Source: Duganella sp. CF458
GTDB taxonomy: Bacteria > Pseudomonadota > Gammaproteobacteria > Burkholderiales > Burkholderiaceae_D
DNA length: 64,000 nucleotides
Reading direction: 5' to 3'
Assembly: GCF_900113115.1 (NCBI RefSeq)
Contig: NZ_FOOF01000009.1
Location: forward strand, 1 to 64,000
Part shown: positions 52,151-62,822 of the stretch, one piece after another
Numbering within the stretch: position 1 is the stretch's first letter
Layout: each line of letters begins with the position of its first letter
Position numbers and translations under genes: made by a program
The notes under the pieces: generated by a model
Seen by the model: only the letters and a program-made list of their open reading frames with translations
What the model was told of the DNA's origin: nothing
Database searches by the model: none

Positions 52151-52645
52151 ATGACCACCATACGCTCAGCCCACCCGGCCGATGCCGCAGCCATCGCTGC
52201 AATCTACAACCACTACGTCGCAACCACCGCCATCACGTTTGAAGAGGCCGAAGTCGGCATCGACGAGATGGCCAACCGCATCACGAGAGTCATTTCATCC
52301 AAGCTGCCATGGCTGGTGCTGGAGCAGGACGGAAAAGTCCTCGGCTATGTCTACGCCAGCAAATGGAAGGAACGCTCCGCCTATCGCTTCTCGGTCGAGA
52401 GCTCGATTTACCTGCACCAGGACGTGCGCGGTAAAGGCTTTGCCCGCAGGCTATACCAGCATTTGTTCAATCTGCTGCGCCAAAGCGGCGTGCACCTGGT
52501 GATTGGCGGCGTCGCGCTGCCAAATGAGGCCAGCGTCGGTCTGCACGAGAAGATGGGCTTCCAGCCGGTCGGCGCCTTCAAGGAAGTCGGCCGCAAGTTC
52601 GGGCGCTGGATCGACGTCGGCTACTGGCAGCTTAGGCTGGAATAA
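52151..52645 (+). CDS. GNAT N-acetyltransferase (Pat/MddA-like)
   Basis: 164 residues. GNAT core: MTTIRSAHPADAAAIAAIYNHYV, AITFEEAEV, GYVYASKWKERSAYRFSVES, and the acetyl-CoA loop VRGKGFARRLYQHL. VGLHEKMGFQPVGAFKEVGRKF is typical of phosphinothricin/methionine-sulfone acetyltransferases. The natural substrate may be methionine sulfoximine-like compounds. It converges on rapZ. Confidence 0.88.
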   Translation: MTTIRSAHPADAAAIAAIYNHYVATTAITFEEAEVGIDEMANRITRVISSKLPWLVLEQDGKVLGYVYASKWKERSAYRFSVESSIYLHQDVRGKGFARRLYQHLFNLLRQSGVHLVIGGVALPNEASVGLHEKMGFQPVGAFKEVGRKFGRWIDVGYWQLRLE

Positions 52646-52650
52646 TCGGT

Positions 52651-53514
52651 CTACGATTGCTCGCGGTGACGCAGCACCACGGTCTCGGTCGGTGCGAAGT
52701 GGCGCGCCAGGCGCTCGGCCATGTACACGGAGCGGTGCTGGCCGCCGGTGCAGCCGACAGCAACGGTCAGGTAGGAACGGTTGTCGCGCTTGAAGTGCGG
52801 CAGCCATTTGGCGACGAAGCCTTTGATATCCTGGAACATCTCTTCCGCACTTTCCTGTGCATCGAGGAAGGCGATCACCGGTGCGTCGCGGCCGTTCAAT
52901 GGACGCAGCGTGAGGTCGTAGTACGGATTGGGAATCGCGCGCACGTCGAACACGAAGTCGGCATCGAGCGGCACGCCGACCTTGAAGGCGAAGGACTCGA
53001 AGAACAGCGTCAGCGGCGCGTTCTCGCTGTGCACCAGGTCCTTGACCCAGGCGCGCAGTTTGTTGGCGTTCATCTCCGATGTATCGATCACGTGGCCAAG
53101 CTGCTGGATGGCAGACAGGCGTTCGCGTTCTTCGGCGATGCATTCGATCAGGGTGCGGCGTGCCGCAGGATTCTCGCCAGGAGCCAGTTCGTGCGACAGC
53201 GGGTGGCTGCGGCGGGTTTCGGAGAAGCGCGCCACCAGCGAATGGGTGTTCGCCGTGAGGAAGATCACCTTTACATCGTGGCCGTCCTCTTTCAGCTTGC
53301 GGTATTCGCCGGGCAGGCTGGCAAGGCTGGAGGCGCTGCGCGCATCGACCGCAACGGCCAATGCATCCGTTCCTTCGATCGCGAGGCGGTTGATCAGGTC
53401 TGGCAGCAGTGCCGGGGGCAGGTTGTCGACGCAGTAGTAGCCGATGTCTTCAAGAACATTCAGCGCAACTGATTTGCCGGAGCCGGAGATGCCGGTGAGT
53501 AGGACGATTCGCAT
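52651..53514 (-). CDS. rapZ: RapZ, RNase adapter / nucleotide-binding protein
   Basis: 287 residues. P-loop GISGSGKS at the start, DNLPPALLPDLI, LTANTHSLVARFSETRRSHPL, and the C-terminal sensor domain with FDVRAIPNPYYD, VGCTGGQHRSVYMAE. In enterobacteria it binds glucosamine-6-phosphate and guides RNase E to GlmZ; in betaproteobacteria its RNA targets are unclear. It follows hprK by 26 bases in the ptsN-hprK-rapZ block. Confidence 0.95.
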   Translation of the reverse strand: MRIVLLTGISGSGKSVALNVLEDIGYYCVDNLPPALLPDLINRLAIEGTDALAVAVDARSASSLASLPGEYRKLKEDGHDVKVIFLTANTHSLVARFSETRRSHPLSHELAPGENPAARRTLIECIAEERERLSAIQQLGHVIDTSEMNANKLRAWVKDLVHSENAPLTLFFESFAFKVGVPLDADFVFDVRAIPNPYYDLTLRPLNGRDAPVIAFLDAQESAEEMFQDIKGFVAKWLPHFKRDNRSYLTVAVGCTGGQHRSVYMAERLARHFAPTETVVLRHREQS

Positions 53515-53540
53515 GCGACCGATAGTACCATTAGTCCGTA

Positions 53541-54476
53541 TCAGTCGCCTGACATAGCCTGGCGTTGGCGCTCCATGAATTCCTGCAGCGTGTCGATGCC
53601 GCGCAATTGCAGGATGGTGTTACGCACCGCAGCTTCCAGCAGAACCGCGATATTGCGGCCGGCTGCAACGGGGATCACGACCTTGCGTACCGGAAGCCCC
53701 AGCACGTCTTCGGTCGGGAATTGGAACGGCAGGCGTTCCACTTCCTCTTCCAGCGCAGAGCGGCGCACCAGGTGCACGATCAGCTTCAGGCGCATCTTGC
53801 GGCGCACGGCGGTCTCGCCGAAGATCGCCTTGATGTCGAGCAGGCCCAGGCCGCGCACTTCCAACAGGTTTTGCAGCAGCGGCGGACAGCGGCCTTCGAT
53901 CATGTTCGGCGCGATGCGCGCGAACTCCACCGCATCGTCGGCCACCAGGCCGTGCGAGCGTGAAATCAATTCAAGGCCCAGCTCGGATTTGCCGAGGCCG
54001 GAGTCGCCGGTAATCAGCACGCCCACGCCCAGCACGTCCATGAACACGCCGTGCATGATGATGCGTTGCGCCAGCTTCTTCGACAGGTAGACGCGCAGGA
54101 AGTCGATCACCTGTGCGGCCGGCAGCGGCGTGGAGAACAGCGGGATATTCTTTTCATCGCAGATCGCCAGGATGTCCGGCGGCGTCTCCAGGCCCTGCGC
54201 AATGATCAGCGCCGGCGGGCCGCCCGCGATCAGTTCACCGATCACGTGGGCGCGCGTCAGCGATTTGAGGCGCTGGTAGTAATTGATTTCCTGGTGGCCG
54301 AACACCTGGATACGTCCAGGGTGAATCGTATTCAAGTGGCCAACCTGGTCGGCCGCCGAAGCGACGTCGCCGGAGATCAGGCGCTCGCCGCCGGGAAAGC
54401 CGGCGAACCATCCCAGTTGCAGGGTTTCGCGATTGTCGTCGTACAGTCTCTGGATCGTCAGCGGCGTTTGCAGCAT
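53541..54476 (-). CDS. hprK: HPr kinase/phosphorylase
   Basis: 311 residues from the ATG at 54476; a TTG at 54482 that overlaps the ptsN stop is an alternative. The N-terminal domain ([20 protein letters not shown]) leads to Walker [21 protein letters not shown] and the HprK signature [19 protein letters not shown]. It phosphorylates HPr on a Ser and reverses this, tuning the incomplete PTS found in betaproteobacteria. It is coupled to ptsN and rapZ. Confidence 0.95.
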   Translation of the reverse strand: MLQTPLTIQRLYDDNRETLQLGWFAGFPGGERLISGDVASAADQVGHLNTIHPGRIQVFGHQEINYYQRLKSLTRAHVIGELIAGGPPALIIAQGLETPPDILAICDEKNIPLFSTPLPAAQVIDFLRVYLSKKLAQRIIMHGVFMDVLGVGVLITGDSGLGKSELGLELISRSHGLVADDAVEFARIAPNMIEGRCPPLLQNLLEVRGLGLLDIKAIFGETAVRRKMRLKLIVHLVRRSALEEEVERLPFQFPTEDVLGLPVRKVVIPVAAGRNIAVLLEAAVRNTILQLRGIDTLQEFMERQRQAMSGD

Positions 54477-54478
54477 GT

Positions 54479-54961
54479 TCAACCCGCCGCCTGCAGGCTA
54501 GGCTGCCAGTTGACGATGCGGCTGTAGACCGATTTCGGGTCCGGGTCTTCCGTCAGGGCCTGGCGGAAGGCGTCGTCCGAGAACATTTCCGCGATCTCGG
54601 ACAGGATTTCGAGGTGCTGCTGCGTCACGTGGTCAGGAATGAGCAGGAAGAACAGCAGGTTGACGGGCTTGCCGTCGGGCGACTCGAATGGAATCGGTTC
54701 GGCCAGGCGGACGAAGGCGGCCAAGGGCGCCTTCAGGCTCTTGGAACCCTTGATGCGCCCGTGCGGTACAGCGACGCCGTGACCGAGGCCCGTGGAGCCC
54801 AGCCGTTCACGCGCGAACAGGTTGTCCGATACGGTGGAGCGAGCGATGCCGCAGTTGTTCTCAAAGATCAGGCCGGCTTGCTCGAAGGCGCGCTTTTTGC
54901 TGGAGACTTCCAGGTCAAGCTGGACGTTCTCTAGCGAAAGGATTTTGCTCAGGTTATTCAT
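54479..54961 (-). CDS. ptsN: PtsN, EIIA of the nitrogen PTS
   Basis: 160 residues, with active-site His67 ([14 protein letters not shown]) and [17 protein letters not shown]. It takes phosphate from NPr/HPr and regulates K+ transport and nitrogen responses. Its own promoter lies upstream at 54991-55019. The gene normally follows rpoN-hpf; here it starts an inverted block. Confidence 0.95.
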   Translation of the reverse strand: MNNLSKILSLENVQLDLEVSSKKRAFEQAGLIFENNCGIARSTVSDNLFARERLGSTGLGHGVAVPHGRIKGSKSLKAPLAAFVRLAEPIPFESPDGKPVNLLFFLLIPDHVTQQHLEILSEIAEMFSDDAFRQALTEDPDPKSVYSRIVNWQPSLQAAG

Positions 54962-54990
54962 GACGCGACATTTATGTGCTTTGCGAGCGC

Positions 54991-55019
54991 ATTATAGGCT
55001 TGTTTCTCAGCCGTGTAAC
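54991..55019 (-). promoter_or_regulatory. Sigma-70 promoter for ptsN
   Basis: On the minus strand GTTACA (55019 to 55014) and TATAAT (54996 to 54991) are 17 bases apart, with the ATG 30 bases past the -10. The -10 is perfect and the -35 matches four of six. Confidence 0.55.
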
Positions 55020-55056
55020 TCGAAATTCACGCAATGTTTCCACGCGGAAAAGTCTG

Positions 55057-55890
55057 CTACTGGCGGGCGTTGCGCGCATTGGACGGCCGCTGGGCACTAC
55101 TAAAGTTGGTGCGCCAGGGGTTGATATCAAGGCCGCCTCGACGGGTATACCGCGCATACACCGTCAAATGTTGCGGCTTGCACTGGCGCATGATGTCGCT
55201 AAAGATGCGTTCCACGCATTGCTCGTGGAACTCATTATGTTCGCGGAAACCGATCAGGTATTTGAGCAGGCTTTCCTGGTCGATCTGCGGGCCGTAGTAG
55301 CTGATCTGCACGGTTCCCCAGTCGGGCTGGCCGGTCACCAGGCAGTTCGATTTCAGCAAGTGGGACACCAGGGTTTCCTCCACCGGCAATTCGTCGAAGT
55401 TCGCCTTCAGGGTTTCCGGCTGCGGGGAGTAGTTGTCGACGTCGATGTCGAGGCGGTCCAGCAGCTGCCCTTCCAACTCGCCCATTTCCAGTTTTTCGAA
55501 GTCTTCCTGCATGGTCAGGGTGACGTGCACGCTCGCGCCGGCGGCGGCGGACAGGTCTTGCTGCAGCAGGATTTTCAGCGCGTCAGGGCCGGCCAGTTTG
55601 GTCTGGTTGAAGGAATTGAGGTAAAGCTTGAAAGATTTAGATTCGATCAAGTTGGGCGAATCGGCCGGGATGGTGAAGCGGGCTAGCGCCACTTGCGGTT
55701 TGCCGCGCATGTTCAGCCAGGACAGCTCGTAGCCGTTCCAGATATCCACGCCGAAAAAGGGCAGGGTGCCTTTCAGGCCCAACTCGTCGCGCTTGGCCTG
55801 GCGCGGGATCGGGAACAGCAGTTCCGGCGCGTAGTCGGTGCGGTAAGCGGAGGTTTTGCCGAGGGGGGATTGTTCTGGAAGGTTGGACAT
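55057..55890 (-). CDS. queF: NADPH-dependent 7-cyano-7-deazaguanine reductase, long type
   Basis: 277 residues, the long bimodular form of beta- and gammaproteobacteria. The N-terminal T-fold holds the QueF motif [11 protein letters not shown] (about 83-93). The C-terminal T-fold holds catalytic Cys183 ([12 protein letters not shown]), HEQCVERI and the tail [16 protein letters not shown]. It reduces preQ0 to preQ1 on the way to queuosine in tRNA. It stands alone between ilvA and ptsN. Confidence 0.95.
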   Translation of the reverse strand: MSNLPEQSPLGKTSAYRTDYAPELLFPIPRQAKRDELGLKGTLPFFGVDIWNGYELSWLNMRGKPQVALARFTIPADSPNLIESKSFKLYLNSFNQTKLAGPDALKILLQQDLSAAAGASVHVTLTMQEDFEKLEMGELEGQLLDRLDIDVDNYSPQPETLKANFDELPVEETLVSHLLKSNCLVTGQPDWGTVQISYYGPQIDQESLLKYLIGFREHNEFHEQCVERIFSDIMRQCKPQHLTVYARYTRRGGLDINPWRTNFSSAQRPSNARNARQ

Positions 55891-55928
55891 GGGCGGACTT
55901 CGTTTTGCGGGACAGTCTGCCAGTTTAC

Positions 55929-56010
55929 CTGAAACCGCTAATTCGGGGTCCGACCCGCAGACAGTGCCTGGCCCTGTGAGCCAGACACTGGACTGGTTTA
56001 ACGGTTTCAG
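55929..56010. repeat. Nested palindromic repeat, copy C
   Basis: Outer arms CTGAAACCG (55929-55937) and CGGTTTCAG (56002-56010) are a perfect 9-bp inverted repeat. Inner arms AGTGCCTGGCCC (55963-55974) and GAGCCAGACACT (55978-55989) match at 10 of 12 positions. GGGTCCGACCC at 55946-55956 is identical to the right inner arm of the copy at 3691. It lies between the start of queF and the 3' end of ilvA, reaching into the ilvA stop codon. Confidence 0.65.
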
Positions 56011-57539
56011 AGGAACAGCTTGTACACCGGATTCTGCGACTCATCCCAATAGCGATAGCCCAAGGTGGCCAGGAACTGCGCAAACTTATCCATATCCTGT
56101 GCCGGCACCTGCAAGCCGATCAGGATGCGCCCCACATCACCGCCCTGCGAGCGGTAATGGCACAAGGAGATATTCCACTCCGGCGCCATCGAATCCAGGA
56201 AGCGCATCAGTGCACCAGGGCGCTCCGGGAATTCAAAGCGGTACAGCAACTCATCCTTCGCCAGCACGCTCTTGCCGCCAACCAGGTGGCGCAAGTGCGA
56301 CTTGGCCAGTTCATCGTGCGTCAAGTCCAGCGTCTTGAAGTTGTTCTCTTCAAAGCGCCGCGCGATCAACGAAGACTCGCTGCGATCGGCGATCTGCACG
56401 CCGACAAATACGTGCGCCTGTTCCTGGTCGCTGATACGGTAGTTGAACTCCGTCACATTGCGCGGGCCCACCAGGCTGCAGAAGCGCTTGAATGAGCCGC
56501 GTTGTTCCGGCATCGTCACTGCGAATACCGCTTCACGCGATTCGCCCAGCTCCGCGCGTTCCGCGACAAAGCGCAGGCGGTCGAAGTTCATATTGGCGCC
56601 GCTGCAGATGGTGACCAGCGCTTCGTCGCGCACCGGGTACTTGCCCATCTCGGCGCGTTCGACATAAGCCTTGGCGCCGGCAACCGCCAGCGCGCCGGAA
56701 GGCTCCAGGATCGAGCGCGTATCGGTGAACACGTCCTTGATCGCCGCGCAGATCGCATCGGTATCGACCACGATCACTTCATCGACAAACTGCTGCGCGA
56801 GGCGGAAGGTCTCTTCGCCCACCAGGCGTACCGCGGTACCGTCGGCGAACAGGCCGACATCGGACAAGGTCACGCGTTCGCCCGCCTTGATGGAGCGGCC
56901 CATCGCATCCGAATCCATGGTTTGCACACCGATGACCTTGATATCCGGTCGCAGCTGCTTCACATAGGCAGCGACGCCGGCAATCAGGCCGCCGCCGCCG
57001 ATCGGCACGAAGATCGCGTGGATCGGGCCGGAATGCTGGCGCAGGATTTCCATGGCAATCGTGCCTTGGCCGGCGATCACTTCCGGATCGTCGAACGGAT
57101 GCACGAACGTCAGCTTCTGCTCTTTTTCAAGTTGCAGGGCGTGATTGTAGGCGTCCGTATAGGACTCGCCATGCAGCACCACTTCCACGCTGGCGCCGCC
57201 GCGGCGACGCACGGATTCAACTTTCAGGAGCGGGGTGGTGGCAGGCATGACGATCAGGGCGCGGCAACCGAGTTTGGCTGCGGACAGGGCCACGCCCTGC
57301 GCATGGTTGCCGGCCGAGGCGCAAATGACGCCGCGCTTCAATTGCGCGTCGCTCAGATTCGCCATCTTGTTGTAAGCGCCGCGTACCTTGAAGCTAAAGA
57401 CGTCCTGCATGTCCTCGCGCTTGAAGTAAATTTGGTTGCCGATTCGTTGCGAGAGAATCGGGGCCAGTTCGAGCGGGGTTTCATGGGCCACGTCATAGAC
57501 GCGGGAGGTCAGGATTTTCTTCAGGTAGTCGATAGTCAT
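56007..57539 (-). CDS. ilvA: Threonine ammonia-lyase, biosynthetic
   Basis: 510 residues from the ATG at 57539. PLP Lys in [14 protein letters not shown] (Lys51), [13 protein letters not shown], and the glycine loop [11 protein letters not shown]. Two ACT-like regulatory domains follow ([20 protein letters not shown] and [16 protein letters not shown]), so isoleucine inhibition is expected. It makes 2-oxobutyrate from threonine, the first isoleucine step. Divergent from the YqaA-like gene. Confidence 0.95.
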   Translation of the reverse strand: MTIDYLKKILTSRVYDVAHETPLELAPILSQRIGNQIYFKREDMQDVFSFKVRGAYNKMANLSDAQLKRGVICASAGNHAQGVALSAAKLGCRALIVMPATTPLLKVESVRRRGGASVEVVLHGESYTDAYNHALQLEKEQKLTFVHPFDDPEVIAGQGTIAMEILRQHSGPIHAIFVPIGGGGLIAGVAAYVKQLRPDIKVIGVQTMDSDAMGRSIKAGERVTLSDVGLFADGTAVRLVGEETFRLAQQFVDEVIVVDTDAICAAIKDVFTDTRSILEPSGALAVAGAKAYVERAEMGKYPVRDEALVTICSGANMNFDRLRFVAERAELGESREAVFAVTMPEQRGSFKRFCSLVGPRNVTEFNYRISDQEQAHVFVGVQIADRSESSLIARRFEENNFKTLDLTHDELAKSHLRHLVGGKSVLAKDELLYRFEFPERPGALMRFLDSMAPEWNISLCHYRSQGGDVGRILIGLQVPAQDMDKFAQFLATLGYRYWDESQNPVYKLFL

Positions 57540-57677
57540 GATTTGCAAGAGTAAAGGTGTGGTGCAAAGACTGACAACGGCGGGTAACCGAAGGAGGTGC
57601 ACGCCTGCCGTGCGGGTATGCGGGAGGCAGGATGTCTAACGTGCTTTGAGCTTGGTACGGATGATTATAATTGACCC

Positions 57678-58172
57678 ATGATTGAAAACGCTATTCGCTG
57701 GCTGCTGGACCTTATTGCGGCGCCAGAAGTGGGGCTGACGTCGGTCTTTATCATCAGTTTCGTCTCTGCCACACTGGTACCCCTGGGCTCGGAGCCTGCC
57801 GTCTTTGCCGTCTGTAAAGCCAACCCTGAATTGTTCTGGCCGGCCATTGCGGTCGCCACGCTGGGCAACACGCTGGGCGGGATCGTTGATTACTGGATCG
57901 GTTATTACGCCAAGAAAGCCTTCGCCAAGGAACGTTCGAGCCGCTGGTTCGGCTGGCTTGCGCACCATGGGGCCAAGACCATGCTGCTGTCCTGGGTGCC
58001 GGGCATCGGCGATCCCCTGTGCACGCTGGGTGGCTGGCTCAAGCTGCCGTTCTGGCCGTCGGTCATGTACATGGCGATCGGTAAACTGGCGCGCTACCTG
58101 ACCATGACTTCCCTGTTGTTGTATGTGCCGGATGGCTTCTGGCGCTCATTGGCCAACGCGTTGGGCGGATAA
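57678..58172 (+). CDS. YqaA/DedA-like small membrane protein
   Basis: 164 residues, about four membrane helices: LTSVFIISFVSATLVPLGSE with the conserved PLGSEP, AIAVATLGNTLGGIVDYWIG, GAKTMLLSWVPGIGDPLCTLGGWLKLPFW (shortened: PGIGDPLC and GGWLKLPFW). This is the VTT/SNARE-associated family pattern of YqaA. Members are proposed lipid scramblases or transporters. No partner gene is evident. Confidence 0.85.
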   Translation: MIENAIRWLLDLIAAPEVGLTSVFIISFVSATLVPLGSEPAVFAVCKANPELFWPAIAVATLGNTLGGIVDYWIGYYAKKAFAKERSSRWFGWLAHHGAKTMLLSWVPGIGDPLCTLGGWLKLPFWPSVMYMAIGKLARYLTMTSLLLYVPDGFWRSLANALGG

Positions 58173-58380
58173 ACATTCCGCATAGCAGCATGGATGCAAA
58201 ATTTCAGCACGGAAGAGGGCCTTTGCTGCGAATGAATGGCGGATGTTGTCGTGCAAAACAATACAATATTCCGCTGGTTGACGTTAACGGAACCCCGTTG
58301 GCCTCTAAGGCTGTTTCCATCTTGTGCGCCGCAATAAGATAGAATGTTCTGTCCCAGCGTCAGCCCCTCGTCCACGCAAT

Positions 58381-61300
58381 ATGAACGCACCAGCTCAAAT
58401 CCAGGCACTGCTTGCCGAATCGCCCGACGGTCACGCCCCTACCCGCTTGCGGGAAATTCCGTACAACTACACCTCCTTCTCCGATCGCGAAATTGTGATC
58501 CGCCTTCTGGGCGAAGAGTCCTGGGCGTTGTTGGACGAACTGCGGGCTTCTCGCCAAACCGGCCGTTCCGCACGCATGCTGTACGAAGTGCTGGGCGATA
58601 TCTGGGTGGTGCGCCGCAACCCTTATTTGCAGGACGACCTGCTGGATAACCCGAAGCGCCGCCAGGCCCTGATTGACGCGCTGCATCACCGGCTGGCGGA
58701 AGTGGACAAGCGCCGCAACACCGTCGACGCGGCTGCCGATGCCGACTCGCAGAAGCGCAGCGGCAATGTGGAGAAGCTGCTGCGCGCAGCAAGCAAGGCG
58801 GTGGCCGACTTCGGCGAAGAATTCCGCCAGATGTACGACCTGCGCAAGCGCACGCAGAAGGTACTGGGTAAATACACCGAGAAGCACAATATCTGCTTCG
58901 ACGGCATGAAGCGCATCACTCACGTGACCGATGCCACCGACTGGCGCGTCGAGTATCCGTTCGTGGTGCTGACCCCGGACAGCGAAGACGAAATGGCCGG
59001 CCTGGTAAAAGGCTGTATCGAACTCGGCCTGACCATCATCCCGCGTGGCGGCGGCACCGGCTACACCGGCGGCGCGATTCCGCTGACGCCGCTGTCGGCC
59101 GTCATCAACACCGAAAAGCTGCTCAAGCTCGGTGCCGTCGAAATGAAAGTGCTGCCGGGCCTGGAGCGCGAATACGCGACCGTCCATTCGGAAGCGGGCG
59201 TCATCACCAACAAGGTCAGCGAAGCGGCCGAGAAGGCCGGATTCGTGTTCGCGGTCGACCCGACGTCGGCCCACGCGTCCTGCATCGGCGGCAATATTGC
59301 GATGAACGCGGGCGGCAAGAAGGCCGTGCTGTGGGGCACCGCGCTGGACAACCTGGCGTCATGGCGCATGGTGGATCCGAACGGCGACTGGCTGGAAGTC
59401 ACGCGCCTGGACCACAACCTGTCCAAGATCCACGACACGCCGCTGGCGCGCTTCAAGCTGGAATGGACGCACCCGAACGGCCGGGGCGAGTCGAAAGGCG
59501 AGCCGTTCAGGACCGAGATCCTGGAAATCGAAGGCCGCAAGTTCCGCAAGGAAGGCCTGGGCAAGGACGTCACCGATAAATTCCTGGCCGGCCTGCCTGG
59601 CGTGCAGAAAGAGGGTACCGATGGCCTGATCACGTCGGCGCGCTGGATCCTGCACAAGATGCCGAAGTTCACGCGCACCGTCTGCCTGGAGTTCTTCGGC
59701 CAGGCACGTGACGCGATCCCGTCGATCGTTGAAATCAAGGATTACCTGGACGGCTTGCCGGCGCAAGGCGAACAATTCAAGACCATCCGCCTGGCAGGCC
59801 TGGAACACCTGGACGAGCGCTACCTGCGCGCGGTCGGCTACGCCACCAAGTCCAAGCGCGGCGTGCTGCCGAAGATGGCGCTGTTCGGCGACATCGTCGG
59901 TGACGATGAAGGCGCCGTGGCGCTGGCTGCATCCGAAGTGGTGCGCCTGGCGAACACCCGCGTGGGCGAAGGCTTTGTGGCGGTGAGCCCGGAAGCGCGC
60001 AAGAAATTCTGGCTGGACCGCGCCCGCACCGCGGCGATTGCGAAGCACACCAACGCTTTCAAGATCAATGAAGACGTGGTGATTCCGCTGAACCGCATGG
60101 GCGAATACACCGACGGCATCGAGCGCATCAACATCGAACTGTCGATCAAGAACAAGCTGCAACTGGCGCAGGAACTGCGCGAATTCCTCAGCGCCGACAA
60201 GCTCCCGATCGGCAAGAGCGACGACGCCTCCGACGACAAGGTCGGCTACGACGAAATGCTGGGCGACCGCCAGGCGCTGGCGCTGGCGCTGGTGGACCAG
60301 GTGCATGCACGTTGGAGCTTCACCCTCGCCAACCTGGACAAGCCGCTGGCCGATGTGCGCGGCAACCTGTTGGCGCTGGGGCTGGAGCACCTGGCCGGCG
60401 CGCTGGACGACCGCCTGCAGCACCAGCCGCAAGCGACCCTGTTCGACGTGGCGCAGGACCGCACTGTGCGCATCAGCTGGAAGCAGGAGATCCGCGCGCA
60501 GTTGCGCCAGATCTTCAATGGCGGCGCCTACAAGCAGATCCTCGACGAAGCGCAGGCGATCCACAAGCGCGTGCTGCATGGCCGCGTTTTCGTGGCGCTG
60601 CACATGCACGCGGGCGACGGCAATGTGCACACCAACCTGCCGGTCAACTCCGACCACTACGAAATGCTGCAGGATGCGCACAAGGCTGTGGCGCGCATCA
60701 TGAAGCTGGCCAGGTCGCTGAACGGCGTGATCTCGGGCGAGCACGGCATCGGCATCACCAAGCTGGAATTCCTGACCGAAGACGAGATCGGCGAATTCCG
60801 CGAGTACAAGAAACGCGTCGACCCTGAAGGCCGCTTCAACAAGGGCAAGCTGCTCAACCTGCCGGGCATGGAAGCGACGCTGCTGAACGCCTACACGCCG
60901 TCCTTCGGCCTGATGGGGCACGAGTCGCTGATCATGCAGCAAAGCGATATCGGCGAGATCGCCAACAGCGTCAAGGACTGCCTGCGCTGCGGCAAGTGCA
61001 AGCCGGTATGCTCGACCCACGTGCCGCGCGCCAACCTGCTGTACTCGCCGCGCGACAAGATCCTCGCCACCTCGGCGCTGATCGAAGCCTTCCTGTACGA
61101 AGAGCAGACCCGCCGCGGCATCTCGATCCGTCACTGGGAAGAGTTCGAAGACGTCAGCGACCACTGCACCGTGTGCCACAAGTGCGCCACCCCGTGCCCG
61201 GTGAATATCGACTTCGGCGACGTGTCGATGAATATGCGCAACCTGCTGCGCAAGATGGACAAGCGCTCCTTCAATCCCGGCAAGCGTGCGGCGATGTTCT

Positions 61301-62391
61301 TCCTGAACGCATCCGACCCTGCCACCATCAATGCCACCCGCCAAACGATGATCGGCTGGGGCTACAAGGCGCAGCGCCTGGGGCACGAGGTGTTCAAGGC
61401 CGTGGCGCGCAAGCAGGCCAAGGCACCGCCGCCGACCGTCGGCAAGCCGGCCGTGCGCGAGCAGGTGATCCACTTCGTGAACAAGAAGATGCCGGGCAAT
61501 CTGCCGAAGAAGACTGCGCGTGCATTGCTGGACATCGAAGACAACAAGATGATCCCGATCATCCGCGATCCAAAGAAGACCAACGCCAATACCGAGGCGG
61601 TGTTCTACTTCCCGGGTTGCGGTTCGGAGCGCCTGTTCTCGCAGGTGGGCCTGGCGACGCAGGCCATGCTGTGGGAGGTGGGCGTGCAGACCGTGCTGCC
61701 GCCGGGCTACCTGTGCTGCGGCTATCCGCAGCGCGGCGCGGGCGAGTACGACAAGGCCGAGAAGATGATGACGGACAACCGCGTGTTGTTCCACCGCATG
61801 GCCAATACGCTGAACTACCTCGATATCAAGACCGTGGTGGTGTCCTGCGGCACCTGTTACGACCAGCTGGCGACGTATGAGTTCGAGAAGATCTTCCCGG
61901 GCTGCCGTATCATGGATATCCACGAGTACCTGCTGGAGAAGGGCGTCAAGCTGGAGGGCGTGGAAGGCACCCGCTACATGTACCACGACCCTTGCCACAC
62001 GCCGATGAAGCAGCAGGATCCGCTGAAGACGGTCAATGCGCTGGTGTCCACGGTCGATAACGTGAAGATCGAGAAGAATGACCGCTGCTGCGGCGAGTCG
62101 GGTACTTTTGCTGCCGCGCGTCCCGATATTTCGACCCAGGTCCGCTTTCGCAAGGAGCAGGAGATGGTGTCGGGTGCGGACAAGCTGCGTGCCGACGGCT
62201 TCCAGGGCGACGTCAAGATCCTGACTTCCTGCCCATCCTGCATGCAGGGCCTGACCCGCTACAACGACGATTCGGGCACCACTGCCGATTACATTGTGAT
62301 CGAGATCGCCAAGCACAAGCTGGGTGAAAACTGGCTGGTGGATTATGTGGCGCGTGCCAATGACGGCGGCATCGAAAGGGTGCTGGTATGA
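58381..62391 (+). CDS. DUF3683 FAD-linked oxidase with Fe-S and CCG domains (lactate/glycolate dehydrogenase-like)
   Basis: 1336 residues from the ATG at 58381. Order: DUF3683 N-terminal region (about 1-180), FAD_binding_4 ([33 protein letters not shown]), FAD-oxidase C-terminal domain ([28 protein letters not shown]), two 4Fe-4S motifs ([11 protein letters not shown] and [13 protein letters not shown]) and two CCG cysteine-rich domains ([10 protein letters not shown] ... CCGYPQ, and HDPCHTP ... CCGESGTF). It is a single-chain version of GlcD-GlcF or Dld plus LldE-type subunits, probably oxidising a 2-hydroxy acid to feed quinones. The substrate is not known. HIT and DUF971 genes overlap downstream. 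Confidence 0.9.
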   Translation: MNAPAQIQALLAESPDGHAPTRLREIPYNYTSFSDREIVIRLLGEESWALLDELRASRQTGRSARMLYEVLGDIWVVRRNPYLQDDLLDNPKRRQALIDALHHRLAEVDKRRNTVDAAADADSQKRSGNVEKLLRAASKAVADFGEEFRQMYDLRKRTQKVLGKYTEKHNICFDGMKRITHVTDATDWRVEYPFVVLTPDSEDEMAGLVKGCIELGLTIIPRGGGTGYTGGAIPLTPLSAVINTEKLLKLGAVEMKVLPGLEREYATVHSEAGVITNKVSEAAEKAGFVFAVDPTSAHASCIGGNIAMNAGGKKAVLWGTALDNLASWRMVDPNGDWLEVTRLDHNLSKIHDTPLARFKLEWTHPNGRGESKGEPFRTEILEIEGRKFRKEGLGKDVTDKFLAGLPGVQKEGTDGLITSARWILHKMPKFTRTVCLEFFGQARDAIPSIVEIKDYLDGLPAQGEQFKTIRLAGLEHLDERYLRAVGYATKSKRGVLPKMALFGDIVGDDEGAVALAASEVVRLANTRVGEGFVAVSPEARKKFWLDRARTAAIAKHTNAFKINEDVVIPLNRMGEYTDGIERINIELSIKNKLQLAQELREFLSADKLPIGKSDDASDDKVGYDEMLGDRQALALALVDQVHARWSFTLANLDKPLADVRGNLLALGLEHLAGALDDRLQHQPQATLFDVAQDRTVRISWKQEIRAQLRQIFNGGAYKQILDEAQAIHKRVLHGRVFVALHMHAGDGNVHTNLPVNSDHYEMLQDAHKAVARIMKLARSLNGVISGEHGIGITKLEFLTEDEIGEFREYKKRVDPEGRFNKGKLLNLPGMEATLLNAYTPSFGLMGHESLIMQQSDIGEIANSVKDCLRCGKCKPVCSTHVPRANLLYSPRDKILATSALIEAFLYEEQTRRGISIRHWEEFEDVSDHCTVCHKCATPCPVNIDFGDVSMNMRNLLRKMDKRSFNPGKRAAMFFLNASDPATINATRQTMIGWGYKAQRLGHEVFKAVARKQAKAPPPTVGKPAVREQVIHFVNKKMPGNLPKKTARALLDIEDNKMIPIIRDPKKTNANTEAVFYFPGCGSERLFSQVGLATQAMLWEVGVQTVLPPGYLCCGYPQRGAGEYDKAEKMMTDNRVLFHRMANTLNYLDIKTVVVSCGTCYDQLATYEFEKIFPGCRIMDIHEYLLEKGVKLEGVEGTRYMYHDPCHTPMKQQDPLKTVNALVSTVDNVKIEKNDRCCGESGTFAAARPDISTQVRFRKEQEMVSGADKLRADGFQGDVKILTSCPSCMQGLTRYNDDSGTTADYIVIEIAKHKLGENWLVDYVARANDGGIERVLV

Positions 62392-62822
62392 CGATCAATT
62401 GCGACCTGTGCAAGCTGCTGGCCAATCCGCCGGACGACGTGTTGCTGTGGCGTGACGACCGGCTGGCGGTGATCCTGGTCGACGAGCCGGGCTACCCCGG
62501 CTACGTGCGCGTGGTGTGGCACCGCCACGTGCGCGAAATGACCGACCTGCCGCCCGCGGACCGCGCCCACGTGATGCAGGCCGTGTGGGCGGTCGAGGAG
62601 GCGCAGCGTGCCACCATGTCGCCGCACAAGGTCAATCTCGCCAGCTTCGGCAATATGACGCCGCACGTGCACTGGCATGTGATCCCGCGCTACACTGACG
62701 ATGCGCATTTCCCGAACCCGACCTGGGGCGCGAAGCAGCGCGAGCACGACCACGCGGCTGTCGCGGCGCGCGCAGCTTTGCTGCCGGCCTTGCGGGCGGC
62801 AATCATCGAGAACCTGAAATGA
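62388..62822 (+). CDS. HIT-family nucleotide hydrolase
   Basis: 144 residues. The histidine triad is HVHWHVIPR (about residues 93-101). The N-terminus has CDLCKLL. It hydrolyses or transfers nucleoside phosphoramidates and related dinucleotides. The ATG overlaps the stop of the DUF3683 gene (ATGA at 62388) and its stop overlaps the DUF971 start, so the three are translated as a unit. Confidence 0.9.
   Translation: MTINCDLCKLLANPPDDVLLWRDDRLAVILVDEPGYPGYVRVVWHRHVREMTDLPPADRAHVMQAVWAVEEAQRATMSPHKVNLASFGNMTPHVHWHVIPRYTDDAHFPNPTWGAKQREHDHAAVAARAALLPALRAAIIENLK

Noticed and set aside
59359..62316. 985-codon open frame opposite the DUF3683 oxidoreductase
   Set aside because: Shadow frame with repeated His/Gln/Val composition; the sense frame has FAD, Fe-S and CCG motifs.
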